Shown: piece after piece, positions 14,512 to 23,292 of the stretch
Numbering within the stretch: the stretch's first letter is position 1
Layout: every line of letters starts with the position of its first letter
NCBI GenBank assembly: GCA_037976565.1
Contig: CP137666.1
Coordinates: 59,289,413-59,353,412 of the forward strand
Source of the DNA: Mesocentrotus franciscanus
Taxonomy: Eukaryota; Echinodermata; Echinoidea; Camarodonta; Strongylocentrotidae
Reading direction: 5' to 3'
DNA length: 64,000 bases
The notes under the pieces: generated by a model
What the model was told of the DNA's origin: nothing
The model's database searches: none
What the model saw: only the letters and a program-made list of their open reading frames with translations
Translations under genes and position numbers: made by a program

Positions 14512-17500
14512 GTGGAGTGAGAGAGCGAATGGGCGACAAAGATAAAGAGAAAACGAGTATCATTTCTGTTTTATTTCATAGTAATACACCATCGGGTCAA
14601 TGGTAAACTTCTAGTGAAAATAGATGGATGAACTTTCTTACCATATTTGTAAAGGTTTTTTTTCTCTGTAATATTCAATTTTTCAAACTCTTGTAATGCG
14701 TTAATTCGGCTTAAAAATGATGCAGTGTCATATGCCTTCAGTCCCAATATCGAGCTGCTTATGCCAAAGCATTTACACATCATCAAGGCCCCAGCAAATA
14801 ATTATTATTTTCATCATTGTTGATCAAAACTGAACTTAATCATGTGGCACACGTACGCGAAGTACTCTATGTAGTTAAAACAGAATGGTAAGCAGTGGCG
14901 AATGAGGGGGCACAATTAGCGGTTCATGCCCCCTTGCCCCGTGCCCAACTGGTGGCATACCTTAAGTACACAACAAAAATAGCTCCCAAAACTTTTTCTC
15001 GGAATTATGCCCTCTTGCAAGATAATGAATCCGCTTCTGAGTGATAATGCTTCTGTCCAATTACAGGCAGTTGTGACGTCAGAGAATGTGACCGAATATT
15101 CTTACGACGTTGCTGAAGCGACCGCGAATGTCGCCGATATCAACGCGGAAGGTCTCCGAGCCATCTCCGATGCTCTGGAGAAAATCGTCAACGTAGGGAA
15201 CTCATCGACAGAGGTAATAACACAGATTTTCCGTGATCCGACATAATAATAATAATCCGACATCAAATATGTTGGTTTTAGGGCTTGCATAGGTTACGAT
15301 TAGAATTATATTAGGTTAATGGTTATAGGATTAGGGTAAGTAAGGTGTTTTGTCGGATCCATGGTTGAATTTAGGAATTTGATTTTTAACTGTCAATTAA
15401 TTGTCGCCGGAACACCATCTTTACAAAATTATTATCATGACTATTATGAATTAGTTCTGTCATGACACATTAAAAAAATGTACGGTTGTAATGTCTATAT
15501 TGCTGACGCCGAGCTCCCTCAGAGGTGAACTTGCAAAGTGACAAACTGGAGTTAGCTTCCCGGCAAATGCCTCTTTTGAGTGCGAAAACCATGCGAAAAC
15601 CATTCTTACGAATTTGTCTATCAATTTATCTTTAAGTTATGTTTTGCGAAACAACCCACCCCAATAAAAAGTACCCAGTAGTATATCAAGGGCTGTCCAA
15701 AGCACTTTAATATTTTAAGATTAATACTGTGAGGTTTCCAACCAGCGCTCGTGCCTTTTGATGAGGTATTTATATTCATACATTTCGGGCTAGAAAAAAT
15801 TAATCAATTAATTATTTTCTACCAGGTCACCAACAATACCCTTCGGATCGTCGACAACGCTCTCGGTGCTTCCGAAGAGGAGTTCGTAAACGCCGTCGAC
15901 GTCGAAGCTCCGACGAGGATTCTCGATTTCTTGGAGCAACAGATCACCCTCTTCCAGACCCAGGGCGACGGCAACAACCTCACCATCATCGGAAGGAGCA
16001 TAGCTGTGGTGGCCCTCCAGCTCCCGAAGGCCAGTCTGTTGGAAGGATTAGGGTTCGCTACCCTGGCATCGCCGGACGGTGAAGAGGAAAGCGACGTGCT
16101 CAACGAGCTGAATGAAAATAAAACGATGGTGTACTTCAACCCGGACAACATTCCGAAGACAACAATCGATGCAGCCATTGTTTTGCCACCAGATATCCTT
16201 GAACTGTTGCCTCCATATTTATTAGGTGCGAAACACTACATGTGCAAACATTAAATACAATTGCGTAATTAAACTGTACCCAAACTATAGTGTAAACTAC
16301 AATCATGGACTTTAAATTCTGTTTCCATCAATTCGATCCAATGAACATTAATGAAATCTTTTAGCAATCGTTTAAAAGTATGAGGCTTAGGTGGTAAGCG
16401 AGCAATATTCAAAGTGCGAATCCATTAACAACACACGTTTCTGTAATGTTAACTTGTATTTTGATAATTAATAGTGATATTGTCATGTCTACTGCCTGAA
16501 CATCAATAACAATAACAACAACAGCAGCGACAACAACATACATCGTACTATGGTGAGATTAAAAGAACTTTATATCTGACCAAAAAACGTTTAATTAATC
16601 AATAATTTTAATATCTGAGATAATGGGAAAAACGTGTCACCATTTGACCAATATAGAAATTCACCAGTTAGAATCATGCCACTTCTTGAAAATCCCTTTA
16701 AAGGGCAATCCAACCCTTGTCATAAGTTGATTTGTATGAAAGCAGAAAAATAACAGAAACAGAATGGCAAAAGTTTGAAATGAATCGGACCATTAGTAAC
16801 GAAGTATGAGTGTTTGAAATATGAGATCACTAAAGTATGCGAATCTCAAATTGGTACTTTGGTCATTGAATTGTGACGTAGGACGTGGATATCTCTCCCA
16901 TTTGCCGTGTACAAAAATATCACTAATTTCTGTTTTTCTCGTAAGTTCCTTCTCCCTTAGGGCACTACTCAAAATATATTATAGATAGCATATTATTATA
17001 GGTCCTCCAAAAAGAATCGAACCTCCTGAGCCATGATCTTTTGAAAAATTTAAATTTTAGTCATTTTATATGTTGAAATAGATGAGAAAGTAGTCCGACA
17101 CTACATCACATTGACATTACCGCTTCAGCCAATTTGAAGTGCCCATACGTATAGTGATTGCAACTTTCAAAAATTCATAACTTTCTTATATTTAGTCAGA
17201 TTTAATTGAAATTTCAATCAGTTTGCTTCTCTGATTTTTCTGCTTTCTTTTAGAGTAGGCCTAGTTGTCTATTTGGGTTGGATTTCCTTTAAAAGCAATT
17301 TTCTCCCATTCTACCTTGCAGAAAATGGAACTGTTCCAGTGACTTTCTTCATATTCAGACCAGTAAGCTCTTCTTAAGTCCAGACCAAGAATACGATCTC
17401 GGCGGTAGTCGTCGACTAGCGGTCGGCACCCGGGTCATATCAGCGACAGTGGAGGGTGCGGTCATTCAAGGTTTGCCGCCGGGTGGTGAAGTGGAGACAG

Positions 17501-19589
17501 CCTTCCTTGAACTGAATGTGAGTTCGTTTGATTTATTAAAAAGAGCACCGGCAAAACTGCGAGCTTTAATCAGTCTGAAATGATTTATTCACTGTCAACA
17601 CGTCATTTGTATAATTGAATTTTATGAGAACCAATATGAAATACATTCTCCGATTTCTCTTTCAAATATAAAACGCAAAGGGCTACGATATTACGCTAAT
17701 GCAAGTTGCACACGGGGCGTCATTTCGATTACGTCATCACCTGTACTATTACCCCGTGCGTAAGGCAAATGAAGCCTTTTGTGCTACAGGTATTATGCCG
17801 ATTGCACAAGCGGCATCATTTCCTTAACGTTACATTCATTGATCGAGCGGGATTTTGCATCTGGAATTTTCACTTTAGCGAGATTATGGTTGAGATATTA
17901 TCCTGAAGAAAATAGTATCCCATGTTTAAGGCCATGCAAGATCTGAAAAGTGGGGGCACTTTTAGGGATTTTGCAGCACAAAATCATACCCCATGTTTAA
18001 GGATTTGTTGCTTATCATGAGCCGGATCTGGATTTTTATACATGCGCCCATCGTCAACCTAAAATATATGCAATTACGGCATGTTGCATGATGGTGGATT
18101 TAGGAACCATAGAGACACCCAATAACAAAAAGTGCCCCCTAAAATTACTGTATATTTTTCAACATTTTACCCCCTTTTAAAATTAAAAAATCTTGATCCG
18201 CCTCTGTATTGTGTGTCTGCTTCGTCCTGCTCCATACAGGTGACCCGAGACAGTGAGGCGGTGGATAACAGGGCGTGTGTGTTCTGGGATAAGATTGATC
18301 AAGGTGGCCGATGGTCATCAGAAGGATGTCGACGAGAAGACACCCCGACATCAATAGGATACGATGTCTTTGTGATCACCTGACAAGCTTTGCCGTTTTA
18401 CTGGTACATTGTTATTTGTCATTAAAAAACCCGAATAGGACACATGGAAATATTTGGAAAAAATAGTTAGCTACCTTCGTAGAAGTGTCACTGTGGAATG
18501 TTTCTCGGTATTAGAACCGCTATCGTATATTATACCGTGCATGAAAAATCGCGGTTATTACTATCCATTTTACTGTTGTACATCTCTCTGCCATGAATGG
18601 ATTTGCAAGGTGTAGATTTCAGGGTCATTACAGCGGTAGAAAATTGAACATTATCTCCACCAGAGTGTGATGTTCGATCTTAAAGGGACAGTTGAGTTCT
18701 TGCTTAGACCGCAAATACCTTCAAAGTGCATGGTTATTGCTCTAATATTCTTATTTATGACATTTATAGTGCTCTTTTAGGACCTAAACTTGCTTTAAAG
18801 GTAATTTTAGACCCCAAAATGTGTACAATTTAGATTAAATCCGATCATACCAATACAGCTCCACTTTAAAAAAAATACGGTGACCGTTAATTAATAATAA
18901 CAATACACGGGCCGGCTGGTTGTGGGTATTATAACAAACACGAATGAGCCAACAAAAAACCAACATTAGCATTGGCTGGAACTGATAAAACGTATAAGGC
19001 GCCATCTCAATTTTTCAACGGCTGGTTTAAAATTATCATATATTTGTGGGGCCCCACAAATATTAGAAATGGTAATATTTATGGATATTTCAGCCGTCTC
19101 TGAACCGATTTTGATCAAACTAAGATGATTTTGTCATTTAAATTGTATGGTCTTTCAAATTTGACATTCAGTTTTCATTATCTCACACAAAAAATATTAT
19201 GTGTAGCTTCTACACCAAAACTCAACTATTCCTTTAAGACAGGCGTAAACAGAGGCGGCGTAGCCAATGGTTTAAACATTTGACTAGAGATACGAAGGTC
19301 GTGGGTTCGAACCCTCGTGTTGCACTATTGTCCATTGGCAATTTAGACATAAATCTTTATTTGCCACTCTTCACCCAGGTGTTAAATAGGTATCGGTATG
19401 GAGGGGATTTCCTTGAATGCAACCGAATCGACAGGCCTCGCCTAGTCCGAGCTGGGGTAATTATTGGAGTGGCTTGGGTACAGTACGTGGTAGAAGTGAG
19501 CGCTGTAAAATATTCAATATTAAATGGATCATTCATTCGCATTTTTAGGTGATTAACTTTGTCTCTACCCCCCGCTCTCTCTCTTCCTC

Positions 19590-19628
<39 letters not shown>

Positions 19629-22600
19629 CTCGCTCTTTTCCCCTCTCTCCCCCTCCCTCCTTCGCTCCCTCACTCCCTTTCTCCCTCTCTCTCTATCTCT
19701 CTCTCCCTTTCTTTCCCTCCTCCCTTCCCCCACCCTCCCCTCTCTCCTCTCTTGCAATGCTTCCTTCGTTCTTTGTAGGATGTATCTGGAGATGTGGGCC
19801 TCTACGTTTTAGATGTGTTTGGTATGATCGGCTGTATCATCTCCATCATATGCCTCGTGATCACACTTGTTACCTATCTGAGCATGAAGTAAGTGATCTT
19901 TCCTAATATCCCCTCTGTCTCATCAAACGTCAATAGTTTGCATGCTTGTGTAATCTTTGATTAATTGTAGAGCTTGAGAACAGGTTAAGAACGGGTTCGA
20001 AGCGGTATTTTGAACAATATTCTTTGAATCAGAGCAATATTTATATCAAATATAAAGTTTCAAAGAGTATTTAACAGATCTGTCGTCATTTAAATGAATA
20101 GGAATGGATAAAGCTATGAAGAGCAAAGGCTCACACAGGCTCCTCACAAGCACACACAGTGCGAAATCTTCAAGCTCTTCAAGCAGCACTTTTCTTGGAA
20201 GAAGATAGGCCTACTATTGCTCAGGAAATGATGATACGTTTGTGGAATAAATTACTCATTCAATTGATTTTTAATGAGTTAATAAATTGTGATCGATTTT
20301 CATTAATAGCATTTTTATCGTAAGCAAAAATTATGGTAATTCTGCAAACACAATTTGGCAGGAATTGACAAAACTACAATATTTTTTTATAAATTGAAAA
20401 AAATTAATAGTTGATAGTGGTGAAAGAAAGGAGAACTTGTGTTAGTCGAGTATGGCCCTTTTGACGCTAAATATCATAAACAACTTTCAAGTTGTATTAT
20501 GATATTTCGCGACTTTAAAATATTGCATTTGTAGGTCATAATCACTTGTGAAAACGCATTCTACCATCTCATCAATATGCCGGTAGAACAAAAATGGATG
20601 TAAGTCTGCGTTAATTGGAGGGAATTTGACAGGACTTGTTATGCTTGATAATTATTATCTTTCGCTTGTGAAACTTTTCGGAACTGGACAAAATTCTGGA
20701 GCATCTCCCTGAAATATATGTTAAAATCCTGTGGGATTTTCCACATTACAATCCGGTCCTTAAGAACGGACCCCCGAAAGACAAAATCCACGTGGTACAT
20801 ATTTTTTTAGGGACCATGCTCCCACCATGTCGGCCCGTATCATTCTTCAAACTGTTAACGAATATTGATAATCAAATTTGATCACCCTCTTCAATATAAA
20901 CAGAAAACTACGCTCGAAGCAACCTCAGCGGATCCTGATCAACCTTTGCTTCGCGCTCCTCGGGCTCTATCTCGTGTTCGTCATCGGTATCGACCGCCGT
21001 TACCCGACCGCGGGTTGCGTGGTCGTCGGTTTTCTCATCCATTTCTTTCTGCTGTCGTCGATGTCGTGGATGTTGGTGGAAGCTATCAATATGTACCTTC
21101 TCTTCGTCAAGGTCTTAAACGCCACCGTGTCTCATTTTATGCTCAAGGCCGCGCTTTTTGCTTATGGTGAGTTTCTAGGTCTACTAAGAAATTAGTGTGG
21201 AGGTGTCGTGGTATAGAGGGTTGTTTACTTGACTAGCAAACCTAGGGTTTAGGGTTCGAATCCTATCCAAGCATTATGGTCTTTTGCAAGACATTAATCC
21301 ACATTTGCCACTCTCCACCCAGGTATAAATGAGTACCTGGCAATTGCTGGGGGATAATAAGTTAATAATTTATTGCACGACCCTCAAGTAGAACAGCATT
21401 GATGCTGATGAAACTTCCTTGTGTAAACAAAATTGTTATTATTATTATCAAATTTTAAGGGACATGTAACTTAGTGGTCACTGCCCCAGCGAACATTATC
21501 CCGCCCTTATTTGATTAGGGATGTCGGGTTAAGGTTAGAGTTGCAATAGGGTTTTAGGTTTCGGTTAGGTTAAAGTGTTTGTTTTAGGGTTGAAGTTAAG
21601 AATTCGATTAGAGTCCTACGTCCCTTTGTATCATAGGACCTTCGATTTATTAGGACTTGGTGAGGTTTTCATTGGACCATCACAACCTATTACGTATACA
21701 TAGACAGGGCGTGGTAGCAGGGGCGTGTTACCAGCCAGCGGCAAGAGGGGGCCAAAAGGGGCCCACTTGATTTTGAAAATCGCGCTGGCCGATTTTTCGC
21801 TCAGTCGGGGTGGGTAGTGAGCACTAATTTTTTTTTTTTTTTATTGCTTAACGGGGGACAGTGCTATTTTTAAAAATCAACATCCACCCCTTGAGTGCCA
21901 GGGAGGGCCCATCTTCTTTTTTTTACAAAAGGGTGTTTTTACCTGTTTTATTTTTTGCTAGGGAGGGCCCGGCACCCCCTGGATCCGCCACTGCGTGGTA
22001 GGGCTGCATCTCATCCCCCGATTATTTTGAAATTTTACCATAATCTCGGGCAAACGCTTTCTCATTCATCGCATCCGGGAAGCGTGTAAAGCTATTTGAC
22101 GGGAAAAAAAAGTTTGCCACTATGTCAATTTTTACGCGCTCGCAAAATTTAGAAAACTGGAAATAAGTTAACATTCAAGCAGCAGGAAGTCAATCTTCCT
22201 GTCGAAATTGGACCCTTTCACTGGTTATACTTTTGTCAAGTTTATTTTAAAGTATTTCTGATATTATATTTTCACTTTACAGGTTTGCCTCTTCTCGTGT
22301 GTATCGTTACAGTAGCAGTCGATAGCTCCCTCTACTTGGGAGACGGGACTTAGTAAGTTAAATCTTTAAAACTTTCTTATAAATCGTCATCTTGTTTTAA
22401 CGGTATAATCATAGTTTTGAAAACCCATGTTGAAGGTATCCCGTGTAGTTACATTGTATATAAAATTATTGATGAGTTTTTTTTGTTTGTTTTGAAAACC
22501 CATGTTGACAAGGTCGTCATTTTGCGTCTTTTCATGGAAACTGTGTAGGCCCATGTAGTTACTTCAAATAATAATGAATTATGATGTATCTGCTTCTTGT

Positions 22601-23292
22601 TAAGTAATCACTATCACTATCATTATAATATATGCATTATTATTAATATTAATCTTATAAGTCGTCAATATTTTGTTGAAGAGAATGATACCGTGGTAAG
22701 ATGGTCTCTCTGTTCTCGAACTTAAGTACGGTGTGTTTTTCTCTCTTCGCTTAACAGTTGCTTTGTCAAACCGGGTCCAGCCCTGTATTACGGCGTCTTA
22801 CTCATCGTCGCTCTCTTACTTGCCGCCAACTTCATCATCTTTGGTATCGTCATGCAACGCTTGTCATGCCGCAAGTCCATCGCTGCCCATAAGACCAACC
22901 AAGCCAGCCGCGGTGAGAGTTGGCGACGCGTCCAGAACGCCGTCGCCATCTCTGTCTTGCTCGGTCTGACATGGTTGTTCGGTTTTCTCGCCATCGGTGG
23001 TGCCCGTCTTGTCTTCAACATCCTCTTCCTCGTCTTAAACTCCCTCCAGGGGTTCTTTGTCTTCCTCATGTTCTGCGTCCGGCAGAAGGAGGTCCGCGAG
23101 CAGTGGGTGCGATGGATGCACTGCCACTTCGCCGAGGTCAAGCTCGGGCAGCGTCGCAGCGACGATATCGTCAGGGCGAAGTACAAGAAGACTGGGTCGC
23201 AGGATGGTCAGACGTCCTTGGCGACGTCGAGCAGTCAGGGTAATCAACTGTCAAGTGGAGGGACAGTCAGCACCAATACTACATACATGTAG
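1101..23292 (+). CDS. Adhesion G-protein-coupled receptor gene A (5' partial, possibly a pseudogene)
   Basis: Seventeen exons on the plus strand, each bounded by AG and GT and joined in compatible phases, encode an extracellular region (cysteine module, Ig, second module, Ig, SEA, HormR-like), a GAIN domain with GPS, and seven helices with a short cytoplasmic tail ending at TAG 23290-23292. Known family behaviour: such receptors self-cleave at the GPS between Leu and Thr and are activated by the tethered peptide that starts there; they sit in the plasma membrane and couple to G proteins. The Ig plus SEA plus GAIN order resembles the ADGRF group, but I do not assign an orthologue. The first exons (signal peptide, LDLa, start of first module) lie left of the window, judging from paralogue gene B. 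Five exons (6659, 8012, 11264, 17322, 18240) are one base short, so no full-length product can be read. Individual exons follow as separate entries. Confidence 0.88.
1682..1874 (+). CDS. Gene A exon: first Ig domain, N-terminal half
   Basis: Acceptor GCATAG, donor GTAAGG, phase 1 in and 2 out. The product has the start of an I-set-like Ig fold: SPEIVV, NQTGYPSDNISISCYAIG and PQPVV, with the B-strand cysteine in SISCYA. Two sites of N-x-T/S type are visible. It is 6 nt shorter than the gene B exon at 49363, still in frame. Confidence 0.85.
2004..2766. mobile_element. TTAA-flanked MITE, family 1 (present in copy A only)
   Basis: The ends are inverted repeats (AGGGCAAGTCCACTC at the left, its imperfect reverse complement at the right) extending over more than 100 bp, and the element is flanked by TTAA at 2000-2003 and 2767-2770. 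The paralogous intron of gene B, near 49693, has a single TTAA with no insert. No coding capacity. TTAA target sites fit piggyBac-like or related DNA transposons; the source is not identifiable here. Confidence 0.88.
3295..3359 (+). CDS. Gene A exon: first Ig domain, C-terminal end
   Basis: Acceptor TGACAG, donor GTATGG, phase 2 in and 1 out, 65 nt as in gene B. It encodes FTCTAENVAG, the F-strand cysteine of the Ig fold, followed by the G strand SRVQVTALG. An Ig domain split by an intron in its middle is common in animal genes. Confidence 0.85.
4122..5054. mobile_element. TTAA-flanked foldback MITE, family 2 (copy A only)
   Basis: TTAA at 4118-4121 and 5055-5058 flank a 933-bp element with imperfect terminal inverted repeats (AAGTGCCCGTTCA against AAGAGAAGGTTCA) and strong internal inverted segments around GACGTCAC and GCAGACGATGTCCC. 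The gene B intron reads straight through at about 51020 (CTTGAAATAAAA), so the insertion is absent there. No coding sequence seen. Confidence 0.78.
5188..5823 (+). CDS. Gene A exon: second extracellular module with furin-like site
   Basis: Acceptor ACTAG, donor GTAAGT, phase 1 in and out, 636 nt fully open. The product begins DYRCPGLADA, has a beta-rich middle (STFRITVTTEPVIV, SITVEFSPPVFV), a basic cluster QRRKRD that fits a furin site, and ends with four cysteines (YLQCP, ASCYD, LGCTE, EACLR) with a Trp between the second and third. That ending resembles the exon at 1101, so I infer a repeated module. No named domain recognised. Compared with gene B (624 nt) it has in-frame differences near both ends. 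Confidence 0.82.
6659..6927 (+). CDS. Gene A exon: second Ig domain, with a one-base deletion
   Basis: Acceptor CGATAG, donor GTAAGA. It corresponds to the intact 270-nt gene B exon at 53597 but is 269 nt: a CCC run has become CC near 6707, so the opening frame hits TAG after FPVL. Past that point the other frame continues normally with DMGYYQCEG, the D-x-G-x-Y-x-C signature of an Ig F strand. Either a disabling mutation or a homopolymer error. Confidence 0.82.
8012..8111 (+). CDS. Gene A exon: SEA domain first half, one base short
   Basis: Acceptor TTTTAG, donor GTAAGT. The product VATIAFSVTF...DYIDFE..FYEYA matches gene B's exon at 54857 (101 nt) but is 100 nt; the missing base lies in the CCCC stretch near 8095. 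It is the first beta strand and helix of a SEA module, whose second half is the exon at 11264. Confidence 0.78.
8397..8785. repeat. Palindromic hairpin repeat units, left part
   Basis: Units of about 160 bp start AGGGACTTTTAGATTTGCAC and end with its reverse complement; each carries an inner palindrome around GGCACTGCCGGGCACGGGCC and the words GACGTCCTTTTAAGG. Two to three units are visible here. The same repeat begins at the equivalent position 55248 in gene B, so it predates the gene duplication. Confidence 0.8.
8786..10320 (+). mobile_element. 5'-truncated CR1/Rex1-like non-LTR retrotransposon (pseudogene)
   Basis: The translated segment shows reverse-transcriptase blocks in order: NDFRPIALTS, FIDFSSAFNTI, TGSPQGCVLSAPLF, KYADDTAIV (the catalytic Tyr-Ala-Asp-Asp), WCNQNFLQLNTSKTKE, then YKYLGTVIDNKLSW and FLRKLKSF. 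Frameshifts near 8850 and 9515 break it, so it is dead; the endonuclease part is missing, as usual for 5'-truncated LINEs. The 3' end at 10290-10320 is a short (GAAATT)n-like tail instead of poly(A), typical of the CR1 group. It sits inside the hairpin repeat of copy A only. Confidence 0.88.
10321..10817. repeat. Palindromic hairpin repeat units, three tandem copies
   Basis: Three units of about 160-165 bp (starting near 10328, 10488 and 10649), each bounded by TAGGGACTTTTAGATTTGCA and its reverse complement and holding GGCACTGGCCCGTGCCCGGC and AAAAGGACGTCACATTACC. The orientation of the inner part is opposite to the units left of the LINE, so the whole block is a large inverted repeat around the LINE. 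Confidence 0.82.
11264..11552 (+). CDS. Gene A exon: SEA domain second half, frameshifted
   Basis: Acceptor TTTCAG, phase 0 in. It opens with IQGAFVNDYGRSDYG and SLLDDIESINEF, then the frame ends at TAA (11377-11379); the neighbouring frame continues with TIVNTRKGSMIVDYVINF, the SEA strand carrying the GSMIV self-cleavage-like motif, to SIVPGASS. A one-base loss near 11370 explains this. The donor GTGAGC leaves phase 2, but the next exon needs phase 1, so a further indel or a missed exon is implied. Confidence 0.75.
12520..12893 (+). mobile_element. tRNA-derived SINE (family S1)
   Basis: The head carries RNA polymerase III box A (TTGGCGCAGTCGGTAAAG) and box B (GGTTCGAATCC), followed by a unique body with GATAGGACGTTAAAT and TTTGCACGTTAAGAACC and a short (CTA)n tail near 12885. 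It lies in the intron between the SEA and HormR-like exons. The GACGTTAA words resemble conserved central domains of deuterostome SINEs, as I recall them. Not a functional tRNA: no proper acceptor stem. Confidence 0.78.
13068..13181 (+). CDS. Gene A exon: HormR-like domain, first half
   Basis: Acceptor GCTTAG, donor GTAAGT, phase 1 in and out, 114 nt. Product SCLESVVTGTFGTLNFPAT and QTADSQERCSEYSNN. The C...FPAT...C spacing followed by RTC...W..P..LDC in the next exon fits the four-cysteine hormone-receptor (HormR/HRM) domain that precedes GAIN in many adhesion GPCRs. Confidence 0.78.
13710..13837 (+). CDS. Gene A exon: HormR-like second half and start of GAIN
   Basis: Acceptor TTGTAG, donor GTAAGA, phase 1 in, 0 out, 128 nt. 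Product PLPRARRTCRGDLLSAAVWD, then DPVFLDCFVGEDTNEVLD. The third and fourth cysteines with a Trp between complete the HormR-like pattern; NEVLDNIAR begins the helical GAIN-A subdomain. Confidence 0.78.
13993..14327. mobile_element. hAT-like non-autonomous element (CAGTGGCGGATCC ends)
   Basis: Terminal inverted repeats CAGTGGCGGATCCAG and CTGGATCCGCCCCTG bound 335 bp; an 8-bp direct repeat GTAGTAGT flanks it, although the (GTA)n context makes that weak here. Internal GGCGCCCAAGGGGTGGCGG repeats occur twice. Related copies: 21718-21993 with clear 8-bp target duplication, and partial ones at 826-1019 and 60409-60610. Confidence 0.8.
14328..14510. repeat. (GTA)n and (GA)n microsatellites
   Basis: Long AGT trinucleotide run from 14328 to about 14450, then GA dinucleotides at 14482-14505. 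Apparent open frames here are artefacts of the simple repeat. Confidence 0.9.
15067..15213 (+). CDS. Gene A exon: GAIN domain, helical part
   Basis: Acceptor TTACAG, donor GTAATA, phase 0 both ends, 49 codons. Product AVVTSENVTEYSYDVAEATA, then ADINAEGLRAISDALEKIVN and SSTE; amphipathic helices typical of the GAIN-A subdomain. Confidence 0.82.
15826..16225 (+). CDS. Gene A exon: GAIN domain, central part
   Basis: Acceptor TACCAG, donor GTGCGA, phase 0 in, 1 out, 400 nt open. The product starts VTNNTLRIVDNALGASEEEF, has ILDFLEQQITLF, then the transition to beta strands NNLTIIGRSIAVVALQLP, and ends with TTIDAAIVLPPDILELLP. This order matches GAIN-A passing into GAIN-B. Confidence 0.85.
16702..17288. 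mobile_element. TTAA-flanked MITE, family 1
   Basis: Ends AGGGCAATCCAACCC and GGGTTGGATTTCCT in inverted orientation, flanked by TTAA at 16698-16701 and 17289-17292; 587 bp. The inner word GAAAGCAGAAAAAT and the stretch near AACTTTCTTAT are shared with the element at 2004, showing one family. It ends only 33 bp before the next GAIN exon. Confidence 0.85.
17322..17517 (+). CDS. Gene A exon: GAIN-B strands, one base short
   Basis: Acceptor TTGCAG, donor GTGAGT. First frame: ENGTVPVTFFIF, ending at TAA; second frame: TSKLFLSPDQEYDLGGSRRL, AVGTRVISATVEG and ETAFLELN. The LF...GTRVISATV order is the usual GAIN-B pattern. Length 196 nt where 195 plus 2 is needed to meet the phases, so one base is missing near 17355. 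Confidence 0.8.
18240..18403 (+). CDS. Gene A exon: GPS motif, one base short
   Basis: Acceptor ATACAG, donor GTACAT, 164 nt where 165 fits the phases. It encodes RACVFWDKIDQGGRWSSEGC and, after a frame change near 18372, CDHLTSFAVLL. These are the conserved Cys/Trp residues of the GPS followed by the His-Leu/Thr cleavage triad and the tethered agonist start TSFAVLL. The intact frame would otherwise stop at TGA 18382. The motif chemistry is preserved even though the reading frame is not. Confidence 0.85.
18684..19233. mobile_element. TTAA-flanked MITE, family 5
   Basis: AGGGACAGTTGAGTTC at the left and AACTCAACTATTCCT at the right are inverted repeats flanked by TTAA (18680-18683, 19234-19237). 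Two more copies lie at 26894-27725 and 46667-47100. Includes a GGGGCCCCACA palindrome. It contains the empty target site for a smaller MITE (TTTAAA near 19138). Confidence 0.83.
19251..19520 (+). mobile_element. tRNA-derived SINE (family S2)
   Basis: The head shows a box A-like CGTAGCCAATGGTTTAAAC and box B GGTTCGAACCC; the body TTTGCCACTCTTCACCCAGG and GTTAAATAGGTATCGGTATG is shared with 21199 and, inverted, with 40519-40684. Confidence 0.75.
19562..19750. repeat. Polypyrimidine (CT)n tract
   Basis: Almost pure C/T over about 190 bp just before the first transmembrane exon. The open frames on both strands here are low-complexity artefacts. It may act as an extended polypyrimidine tract upstream of the acceptor at 19778, which is inference. 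Confidence 0.9.
19779..19888 (+). CDS. Gene A exon: transmembrane helix 1
   Basis: Acceptor TTGTAG, donor GTAAGT, phase 0 in, 2 out, 110 nt. Product DVSGDVGLYVLDVFGMIG and CIISIICLVITLVTYLSM: the short post-GPS linker and TM1. The preceding exon ends HLTSFAVLL, so the usual GPS to TM1 spacing is kept. Confidence 0.9.
20904..21166 (+). CDS. Gene A exon: transmembrane helices 2 and 3
   Basis: Acceptor AACAG, donor GTGAGT, phase 2 in, 1 out, 263 nt. KLRSKQPQRILINLCFALLG opens TM2; CVVVGFLIHFFLLSSMSWML and VEAINMYLLFVKVLN form TM3. These are hallmark adhesion-GPCR sequences, including the extracellular Cys at the top of TM3 and the SMSWMLVEA core. Confidence 0.93.
21199..21475 (+). mobile_element. 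tRNA-derived SINE (family S2)
   Basis: GTCGTGGTATAGAGGGTTG (box A-like) and GGGTTCGAATCC (box B), then TTTGCCACTCTCCACCCAGG and a 3' end of ATT repeats. Same family as 19251. Confidence 0.78.
21718..21993. mobile_element. hAT-like non-autonomous element with 8-bp target duplication
   Basis: Element ends CAGGGGCG at the left and GGATCCGCCACTG at the right; the 8-bp word CGTGGTAG directly flanks both ends (21710-21717 and 21994-22001). An 8-bp duplication is the hAT superfamily signature. Internal text (AAAGGGTGTTTTTACCTG, GGGAGGGCCCGG) is shared with 826-1019 and, inverted, with 13993 and 60409. Confidence 0.85.
22283..22352 (+). CDS. Gene A exon: transmembrane helix 4
   Basis: Acceptor TTACAG, donor GTAAGT, phase 1 in, 2 out, 70 nt. 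Product GLPLLVCIVTVAVDSSLY and GDGTY: TM4 and the start of the second extracellular loop. Confidence 0.9.
22758..23292 (+). CDS. Gene A last exon: helices 5-7 and cytoplasmic tail
   Basis: Acceptor AACAG, phase 2 in, 178 codons, stop TAG. CFVKPGPALYY holds the loop Cys that pairs with TM3; TM5 is VLLIVALLLAANFIIFGIVM; TM6 has the family motif VLLGLTWLFGFLAI; TM7 is FNILFLVLNSLQGFFVFLMF. The tail is basic, then Ser/Thr/Gln rich, and ends NTTYM, a possible class I PDZ ligand. The coding strand is GC rich compared with its introns. Confidence 0.95.

Noticed and set aside
15819..16178. 119-codon open frame antisense to the GAIN exon
   Set aside because: Shadow of the sense coding exon with matching phases on the plus strand.
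22788..23186. 132-codon open frame antisense to the last gene A exon
   Set aside because: Shadow of the GC-rich 7TM coding strand; no homology-like motif and no splice context.
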